A stretch of DNA of 64,000 nucleotides from Whitmania pigra. Lineage: Eukaryota > Annelida > Clitellata > Hirudinida > Haemopidae. The notes under the pieces were generated by a model. It saw nothing but the letters and a program-made list of their open reading frames with translations. It was not told the DNA's origin and searched no databases. Every line of letters begins with the position of its first letter. Position 1 is the first letter of the stretch. This document shows, piece by piece, positions 55,722 to 64,000 of this stretch. Location of the stretch: contig JAJTWR010000302.1 of assembly GCA_021613335.1 (NCBI GenBank), positions 1,184,258 to 1,248,257 of the forward strand, in the 5' to 3' direction. Made by a program: the position numbers and the translations under genes.

Positions 55722-56910
55722 GAAGATAAACTGAATGCGACACCACATACTCACACATGCCTTTACCTGCTTCACATCATCTGAAGAATCTACTCCTTAT
55801 TTTTACAAAGTTGACACTGTAAACTGGGGCTTATGAGTTACAGTTCTGATTGTTTGCAGAAGGGGTATTTCTATGACATATTTTTTGTAATAAATTATTG
55901 GAGCCATTTTCTACCTGTGGATAATGTTGGCATTTGTGTGTGGCAATGGTGGCAAAATTGAATTTTTGTTAATGTTTGAGTTTGGGCAGAACACTTATGT
56001 CGAACTTATGTTGGAATTTAGATAGGCACAAAATTAGTTTTAAAGTGTCTGCAGCCATACTTTGGCATGATATGAAAAGAAGTCCAAATAATATTATGCA
56101 TATAGTATAATAATTATGTAACAATGTAGCATGTGGGTATTGGATAAGAGCATTGTGAATGAAAACCATTTAAAAAACCCTAGGCTAGTGGTTCGAATGC
56201 AAGGAGACTTATCTGGAAAATATTGAAAAGTTTTTCGTCAATTAAACCATGTCCGTGTCATTAATTAATTAACATATCACAGCTTCAAAGAAAGTCGAAA
56301 ACATGCAGCAACTTATGAGGAAATTCAAATAAAGTAAAAAAGCAATACAAATTAAATGTGCATCATTTTTGTTTTATTTTGGTGGTTAGCTGGCTTCATA
56401 ATTGCCGTTTGCTGACTCTAAGCCTTTGTCTGAGTTTGAGATGGTTGGATTTTTTCGAGAGAGACCACTGCAAAAGGTTATTTAGTGACAGTTATTTATT
56501 TTATTCTAAGAAAATCTTAAATGATATGAGGAGGGAGAGAAAGGTAAACAAGTGCTTAATTATTTGATCATGCAAAACTCAGGGAGGAACGACAGATAAA
56601 ATAGTGATCGCGGTTTCCTTTGTGAAAAAATTATTCTCCTAACCCTTGGATATGATACAAAATTCCCTGAATGACTGCATGAGAAAACATAAATTCAAAT
56701 GTTTTTTGTGTCTTTGAGCTGCGAAATTTTTTTTGAAATAGCTGATGGTCTTGCAAAAATGCAAATCTAGTCGGGCATTGAGTTGAATAAGGAAACTAGA
56801 TGACATTCAAGAGGCCGCAATATTAGGTTGAAATTAATAGTAAATATCAGCTTTAGAGTTCCTCATTAAATTAGTATTGGTTCATTGAAGAAAGCAATTA
56901 TTGTAAGCTC
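55722..56910. other. Convergent intergenic region FMR1 / CAMTA
   Basis: Contains an AATAAA at about 55890 suited to the FMR1 transcript and a possible alternative FMR1 last exon at 56282-56331. No other gene or repeat recognised; open frames here are short and on no known family. Confidence 0.45.
56282..56331 (+). other. Possible alternative last exon of the FMR1-like gene
   Basis: Follows an acceptor-like TATCACAG. In phase 1, as left by the 55577 donor, it reads ASKKVENMQQLMRKFK then TAA, overlapping an AATAAA. It would give FMRP a basic tail in place of the 55636-55721 exon. It could be chance; only splice phase, stop and poly(A) signal support it. Confidence 0.3.
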
Positions 56911-59900
56911 TCAATCAAATGATCTCACTCTAATGCTTCTGGAAATTTGTGGACTGAAGTTGACAAAGGACATTTTGTCAGGGATGTCACCTGATGATGG
57001 TTTCTTAATGCACAATGTTAAACATTCAAGTTAATGATAGTCAGTAATCAGCAGATATTACTTTTGATTCATATTTACCTGAATCTTTGTTGTGTTGTTG
57101 AAAAAGCATTTTTGTTTCTTTTGTACTTCTGATGTTCTTTGTAAGCTCTGTATCTGTTCTGTATTAATGTTGCAGCTTCCTTGGATCTTCTGTATCGCTT
57201 CTGAGCATAATAACTCCTAAAACGACTCTGTATAAGAACTGCTGCCTGATTCATTCGCTTGTACTGCAAGAACTGGAAAAAGAAACCTTAAAATCTTAGT
57301 CACATGGATCCAACCAACCAGAAAGATAAAAAAAATAAAGACTTGTTTGTAACGACGATAACAATTCTGGATGAGGACAGCAGCTTCTATCTCTTTTAGT
57401 CTCCTTGCAGATTTTTCATCTTTATGCTTCTTGCAGAAATTCTGTATTATTTTTGCAGCCTCATATAACTTCCTCTGTTCATCATCAGACAGAGTCAACA
57501 GAGAAAAGTCTTCTTCCATGTAGGTTGTGGGAGCATTAAAATAATCTGCAAAGTCAAGGGTCCCACAGGGCAAACCAAATTGGTAAAGACTTGACACTTG
57601 AGTAGAAGCTGGGCTCAAAGCACACATCTGAGTGAAGTCATGCCTTGGAAATTAAATTAATTAGCCAGGTAAATATCTGAATATAACTCTTCATAGACTT
57701 TTGAATATCAAATTGATTTAACAATGTTATCTATAATATATGCTACACGCAACCCATACTCTGGTAAAGATGAAATCCCTTCCATAGGAGTTCCAATGCC
57801 TGAGTCCTCAGCTTCCCCTAGATTAACATTTAAATTAATTGAGAAATCAGAGTGATGGTGAAACATAGAATCTCCCTCTCTAATCTCATTGGGATAAGGC
57901 TTGTTTCTTGCTGGGATGGCTTCTATGATGTGACTGGCCAGCATCATCATATGTTCAGAACTCACATTATCTTCAGTTAGTGAACATTTCAAAATTATTA
58001 GAAAAAATAATCCCCACTTCAGAATAAAGATATACTCACCTAATTCTACATCAAATTTATCAAGAGCCGAAAAGTTTGTTATATCAGAAGTACTATCTTG
58101 CATGATTGGTTTCATTATGGAGAGGGAATTTTGCCCCATCAGAAGAGGTTCTGAATTAGCACTTCTAATGTTTTTTTTGGAGGTAATGTTAAAATCAAGG
58201 ATGTCTTCTGTCAAGCTTTCAGAGCAGTTGTGAAAATGTTCAGAATAAATCTTAAAGAAATCAAAGCAAGTTTGAGTTTTGACCAACACATCTTTTTTAC
58301 ACTACACAGGAGTCTACGAAGTACTACTGGATTTGAATAAATATCAGCTTAATTGCTGCCGGAACAAGATTAGTCTTTGAAAACATATGAAAGTCTAATT
58401 AAACAACGGTAATTAATTTATGCAGTACATACATAAATTTAACCAAATTCTTGGCACTAGCTAACCAAAGCAGATTTTGTACCTTTGCTCTCGAATCTTC
58501 ATGAAGTGTAAGAGCTTGCCCTTGCAAAGACTTTCTGTAGGGTAAAGTGAGGTCATCATCAGTGGGCCATTTGAAGCAGGAGTCCAGAGTCATCTCAAAA
58601 ACAGTATTGCTTATCTTTCGGATACGGCTAAATCATAAAATGTAGAACTTGTAATTGAAATTTATTAGAAATGAATAAATGCTATCTGAAATATACAAAT
58701 GTTAGTTCTTTAGCAATACCTTTCAGTCTGAGTGCTCTTGTCAAGTGATCCATGATTATGAATTAATGGAAACAATGGCTGAGAAAATGTAAAGAAAGAC
58801 TTCCCACTTTGTTGAATGAAATAGATTGGGGACTGCCCTAAACTATTGGAAGAGGCCATAGAATGAGGGCAATTTTGAAACAAAATCAAAAATGCCTCCA
58901 ATTTGCCCCGAGCACATGCCCATACCTGGAAAAATTGAAACCCTCAATATTATCTACAAAGGCCTGAGGAAAACTCACCATTGGAATATTTCCATATGTG
59001 TCTTCACTCAGGGGATTGACTTCACTTTTGATAAGTTCACTGATATTTTCTTGTCTTCTTTAAGGTTTTACATTAAGCATTAAAAATCAGTGAATATTCA
59101 TTAAAAGTAAATTTGATTTTAAGCTGAGTTAAAATTATATCCTACAAAATATAATACCTCACTCTCATTAACATAAAAATCATCTCTGTATCTCCAAGAG
59201 CAGAAACAAGATGCAACAATGACAAGTTGAGTTGATTACAGATTTTCCCTTTGGGATTAGGGAAAAGCCTCTGCAACAACTTCATGAGACAGTCCATGAC
59301 AGCAACCTGGTAAAAAGCATTTTTAGCAATGTAGATTAATTCTTTACCCATCACATCTCACAGACATCTTGTTCATGGCACAGCTGCTTTTTGATGTATT
59401 GTATCCTCGCCCATAGAATTTGAGCCAGTTCTTGGTCTGATTAGGTGATAGTGGTTGAGAGAAAATAGTAAAGTAAAACTTAATAAGTAATAATTAATCA
59501 ATAATAATTAAGTAATTAATAAGTAATAATTAAGCAATAACACTAAATAAATATCTTCAGTAAATAATTCATGAAAGAAACTTGAGGTGACAAATCAGCA
59601 TTACAAAGCACTTGAGAAAATAACACGAAGAATTTGAGATAAAACAAATGACCTTGCATGTCAAATTGTGCTATGCGAGATGGTTTATACTGGAAATTGC
59701 CACACTGAGAGATCAAAACATCATCTTTCATTACCTTTAGTTCAACTGTTCCTACCTTTTGTGAAGCTTTTTTTAAAGAATAAATATCAACATCAACACA
59801 TCAAGCAAAGTAATTGAATTTAAAATTTTAACAAAATTGAATTACATGTGTGAATGCAGTAATTGAATCAAGTGAATCATTTATATGAAACACATTTGTT

Positions 59901-62194
59901 TGTCAGAGTTCATTAGTATAATAACAATATATATTATGTAGTCTTGCATTTGGCTTTGCTCAGGTAATGACAAATTATTGAAGAATACCAATTATTTAAA
60001 CATGCCAGGTATGATGCACTTTATAACTCCATTTTGGATGGCAATTCCAGAAACACCAACAAAACCAAAGAGAATAATGTACTCTGTGAACTCCTCAAAT
60101 TTTCCTGTTATTAGCATCTTTTCACCACCCTACAAGAGTTAAAAAGTGAAAGTATTCATTTTACAAGCAAAATGTAAGACAAAAACTAGCAAAACCTCAG
60201 TATAAGACCACTGAGGAGAAAATTCTACAGGAGAACATGAAGTACAAAGTTTTCCAGCTGACAAGAATTATAAAACCAATATTACATATGTGGTAAATAA
60301 CATTTCTATCCCAAAAATTCTTTTCTAAAAAATTTAAGTGCCTCAACTGTATCCAATGGTATTGTATCAAAACAATAAAAACAAAATAAAAATGATGGTG
60401 ATAATCTTAGCTAAAAAAATATGCTCTCACCACAATGTTCAGTTGGGTGAAAACTGTCTTGCAGATTGGTCGTGACAATGTCAAGAATGTCATCCAAGTC
60501 ATCTATAACACTGCTATGAATGCTGTTTGCATTCCCTTCATTGCCTTCTGTTTGATCCAATTCTCTTTTGAGGTGATAAGTGTTTGTTTCAAGATCATCA
60601 AAAATCACTGGAAAATCTGTGAGAGAGAAAAAATCCTCCAGCTGATGTAGCCTAAACCTTTCTGGAGAAGGAACATCCAATACTGCATCTTTTTGATGGC
60701 TTTGTTCACTTGAAATGGATATATCCTCATGTTCCTTTTCTTCTGGAATAGCAAACACTTCCCCTTCTTGCGTGTTAACGTTGCCCGTTTGTGAAGATGT
60801 TTGAGGGGAAACTAAAATTTGGTTTCTTTGTTGGTAATTTGGTTCAAATGTAAGAAGAATGGAAGGCTGAAATTCCAATGAAGTTCTGTCATTGTCAATA
60901 CAATTTTTCTGTGCGAGAAGTGTTATAAGTGACTGGACAGAAATTTCTGTCTGTAATAATATAAGATCAATTAATATTTTATATAACTATGATATTAACA
61001 TTTTATAAATAAACCAACCATGTTGCTTGTGAAATGCTTCAAACTTGCAACTATTGGGTTTAAAAAAGCAAAATTGTTTAAGGCATGCCATTTAACAAAT
61101 AAAAATCAAAAAGTTAACAAATCTATTGTTAATGGTATTATCTAATTAACAAACAATGGCAAACAGACACATAGGCCGAATTTGAGACTCCAGTTCTTCT
61201 TTTGACATTCTACAATCAAAGGAGACAGATGGGATGCAGCACAAATTATTATTTCTTGTTAGAGGTACATTCAGATAATGCACCAACACTATATCTGGAT
61301 TCTGTAAAAATCACTTATTATTAATTTGATTTTAATTTGCACTTTATTGAAATAAATGGAACAAGAACAATTTGACCACATTTACCATGAAAAGAAATAA
61401 GTGCATGATTTGGATGTTGTTTTTAAGTAGTAAAAAATTTAGACATTTTGCCATAACCAAAAAAAAAAAACTCAAACAAAATGAGTAAAACTCCAAATAC
61501 AATGAGATTTAATGCCAGAAAACAAACAATGTTACCTGCAGCAACCAATAGCATCTCCTGTGAAAAGTTGGAAGTATTGATGAATGAACATAGCAACCAT
61601 AGATGCATTCATTCCCTTGCACTTTTAGTTTCATGTGATCCTCTCTGGTTGTTTTTCCATCTTTTCTCTTTTTCCAGCAATAACCATCTTTGCGATATCT
61701 CACAAGTTTCCTATTATAAAGAAGCATTGTGCCCGAAGGAGGCCTGTATCATGGAATTTTGAATGGTTTAAATGAATATTTGTGGCCTCTGTGTGTCTAG
61801 TTACAGTAATTTATAATAATATATTAATGATCCATAAATCTGCTGTTGTTATATCATAAGCTTTTTTAGTTATCTTATTAAAATATGGCAATGTTAAAAA
61901 GTTTTGGATAGATTAAACATTTACGTCCTCCAACCTTATCATTATTTCTTTAGTTTGCCACACATCATGTTTATCAAAAGCAATGAGGACAGAGGCTACT
62001 TCCTTAAATTGAGATGTCAAATTAAGAAGCATATTTGTAAGACAATTTTAAAATTGTACTTCGTTTGTATTCCATCTGTGTCTTTCTTCCATGAACGAAT
62101 CCGCCTTAACAACTAACTTTAACTGTATTGGCAAGTCAGTCAGTTCGATAGAAAATGCATCGTTTCCGTTAGATTCCGACTTGTTTGTAAGCAT
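56911..62194 (-). CDS. CAMTA: Calmodulin-binding transcription activator
   Basis: Nineteen exons with closing phases (998 aa): 62194-62060, 62002-61935, 61743-61536, 61301-61171, 61050-61019, 60946-60431, 60257-60196, 60129-60006, 59766-59653, 59436-59366, 59306-59158, 59057-58979, 58925-58720, 58627-58483, 58250-58040, 57970-57747, 57627-57343, 57272-57079, 56953-56911. Order: CG-1 DNA-binding domain ([44 protein letters not shown]), Ser/Glu-rich linker, TIG domain ([15 protein letters not shown]), ankyrin repeats ([23 protein letters not shown]), conserved [13 protein letters not shown], and IQ motifs ([41 protein letters not shown]) that bind calmodulin. It acts in the nucleus as a calcium-linked activator. 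The start ATG follows an in-frame stop. Intron 8 needs a GC donor (TG|GCATGT). The last exon, the 32-bp exon and the exact edges of exons 10 and 12 are least certain. Confidence 0.94.
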
Positions 62195-63339
62195 TGATAC
62201 TGGTAGATTTTAAAAAGTTATGCGTAATGAATTTCAGAAAACTTTTTAAAGCAATGACAGGTAAAACCGTTCGAAACGGACACAGACTTCCAACAAAAAT
62301 AATAAACAAATTTAGCTCCGCCCACAATTATTAAAAGTAAATCTTTCCTCCAATGTATTTATTTATCAATTTAAGGGTTAGGGTTAGAAAACGGTTTTTT
62401 CTTCAAGAAAACCTTAACGCTTTTACCCCGTTGCTGTTAACGAGCTGCGAATTGTTTATTAATGCGACGCTAATCGAAAGCACCCAAATGCAGGCACGTC
62501 GGGAGGGGGTCACTGCCAGGGGGCCCGGCCCGCCCGATCACGTCAATTTTTGCACGTCTCATCGTTTACCTGCTAATGTTGATTTTTGGTCTAAATGATG
62601 TAAAAATCTTACATATTTAATTTGTCTAACTATCACGATATTGAAAAAGCATACCCGTTGCTATAATAAATAAAAACAGCTATATTATTGTGTCATTTAA
62701 TAATGGCGTCATAACTAGGAAAAACGCAGGCTAATACTGAAACGCCCACTTCGAGTCAAACATTTTATAACGCTCTCTTGCAATTTATATAATCGCATTG
62801 GACGTCTTTTCTGTACCACATGTTTGGTTACAAAATGACGTTCATGAAATTTTTTCATATAACTGATGCAGTCGAAAAGTCGGCCCACGTTGAGCGAAGC
62901 GTTTATTGTTGAGTCTCTATACGACGGGGCTGTGCCCATAGAAACTACCAGTTTTGGAATCCAGAGACGGCGTGTTTAACAAAATTAACACAAAGTCAGA
63001 TTTCCGTTTGTTAACATTTTATTTAGCTCGACGCGTTTTGGTCATTTCTCTTCAGGAGAAAATATTAAGTACCATTATCTTTCCAATATCGTTCAGATGA
63101 ATCCTAAATATTGTCCGAGGGACTTAATGTTTAAAAGTTCATCCTTCGTGACAATTCGTCCATGTTGGATTTTAATTGTCTTTGTTGCACGTGCTGGCAG
63201 TTCGAAGCAGTTTGATTATAGAAAAGTCGAGAAAGAAAATTACGCTCTTTAGTGAATGCCGCAACAGTTTTGAATTTACTGAAATAGTCGTACTCGGACT
63301 TTTCTGTACTTCGCGAACTGCCATTTTAGTTGTTATGCT
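62195..63339. other. Upstream flank of CAMTA, repeat-like
   Basis: No gene recognised. It contains GGGTTAGGGTTAG at about 62376-62390 (two telomere-like units) and a GC-rich patch at 62490-62560. The motif TCGACGCGTTTTGGTCATTTC at about 63028-63048 resembles terminal sequences of Penelope-like elements that I remember from other invertebrates; this is inference. Confidence 0.35.
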
Positions 63340-63600
63340 GAACGGGATTACAGCTACGGCTTCGTCAATAAAATTAGGGGAACACTATTAGAAAATACCG
63401 AAGTACTCGTTACCGGAGACGTTAACTCGCTCTGTACAAATATGAATCTCAATAGAACAGTAGCTGTAGTTAAATGCAACTTTAAGAAATTCCATGACAA
63501 AGATAGACCGGACAGTCTAATCCTCAACCTACTGGACTTTAATCTTAAAAATAAAGACTTTGAATATGATGACAACGAATCGAGAGAACTAACCATTTGA
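63340..63600 (+). mobile_element. Penelope-like element reverse transcriptase fragment
   Basis: One plus-strand frame runs DYSYGFVNKIRGTLLE, LVTGDVNSLCTNMNLNRTV, DSLILNLLDFNLKNKDFEYD, ending ELTI and a stop at 63600. The order GDV-SLYTNM followed by a long helix and NxDFEY matches the early RT motifs of Penelope-like elements (Neptune/Poseidon type). The catalytic YxDD and GIY-YIG regions are missing, so it is a fragment. Confidence 0.6.
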
Positions 63601-64000
63601 GAAGACCACAAGATTTTCAAGATAAATCATATATTATCGTTTAGATTAGGGTTAGACGCTTTTTGTGTTTTCTAAGAGCATTCCGTTAGGGTTAATAATT
63701 GAATCATTTTAGGGCTAGGGTTTGGATAAGGGTTAGGTTAAATGCATATTGCAACGAAAATTAATTTTATGGTGGGATTACGGTTTGCAAACATAGGGAA
63801 AGACTCATTTTTATAAGAAGTGCTACCTCACTGCTACAACAAGTAATACAGCGAGAAAGAAGAGACAACTAACCATTTGAGAAAACAAGAGTTTTTCAAG
63901 TTAAATATATATGATTTATCGCAATTTCAATAAAAGGATATTATTGCTTAGGGTTAGACGCTTTTTGTGTTTTCTAAGAGCATTCCGTTAGGGTTAATAA
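63589..64000. repeat. Direct duplication of ~0.3 kb with telomere-like motifs
   Basis: CTAACCATTTGAGAA occurs at 63589 and 63869. The block TTAGGGTTAGACGCTTTTTG...GCATTCCGTTAGGGTTAATAA occurs at about 63646-63697 and again at about 63949-64000, nearly identical. The spacing is about 280 bp for the first pair and 302 bp for the second, so the units differ by an indel. The second unit runs to the end of the window, so more copies may follow. Confidence 0.8.

Noticed and set aside
62860..62900. CTGATGCAGTCGAAAAG, hammerhead-ribozyme-like core near the Penelope fragment
   Set aside because: The CUGAUGA core is broken (C for A), stem II does not form, and no cleavage-site helix was found.

Overview
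The window looks like nuclear DNA of an invertebrate animal. It is AT-rich and its genes have many introns, often short and AT-rich, with GT-AG boundaries. The genes are metazoan: myosin light chain kinase, C1GALT1, NPRL2, FMR1, CAMTA and procarboxypeptidase. A receptor of the neuropeptide S / crustacean cardioactive peptide group points to a bilaterian. I cannot name the phylum from this sequence. Exon coordinates below were worked out by hand from splice sites and reading phase; where I say the phases close, every junction was checked.

Left part (1 to about 28.9 kb) is gene-poor and rich in repeats. It holds the 5' part of a myosin light chain kinase gene (minus strand, running off the left edge) and a foldback transposon with a broken C48-type protease. 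It also holds a decayed hAT-family transposase carrying a nested MITE, and about 5 kb with no recognisable gene. After that comes a ten-exon neuropeptide GPCR gene spread over 13 kb. GPCR introns contain a long TAA microsatellite with an RLE-type (R4/Dong-like) retrotransposon sitting in it, an L2-clade LINE, and tRNA-derived SINEs that share the L2-type tail.

Right part (about 28.9 to 62.2 kb) is gene-dense, with nine genes whose reading phases close across all exons: an 11-finger C2H2 protein (+), splicing factor SF1 (-), NPRL2 (+), a procarboxypeptidase B-like enzyme (-), an NHL-repeat protein (+), C1GALT1 (-), MBLAC1 (-), a short FMR1-family protein (+) and CAMTA (-). SF1/NPRL2 and MBLAC1/FMR1 are divergent pairs with a few hundred bases between start codons; several neighbours converge tail to tail. 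They are unrelated housekeeping, signalling and secretory genes, not a pathway cluster.

The right edge (62.2 to 64 kb) has a Penelope-like reverse transcriptase fragment followed by a roughly 0.3 kb direct duplication carrying short telomere-like motifs. I found no CRISPR, rRNA or intact tRNA gene. The main oddities are a FMRP relative without an RGG box, two predicted GC-AG introns, and the nested or target-specific transposons.
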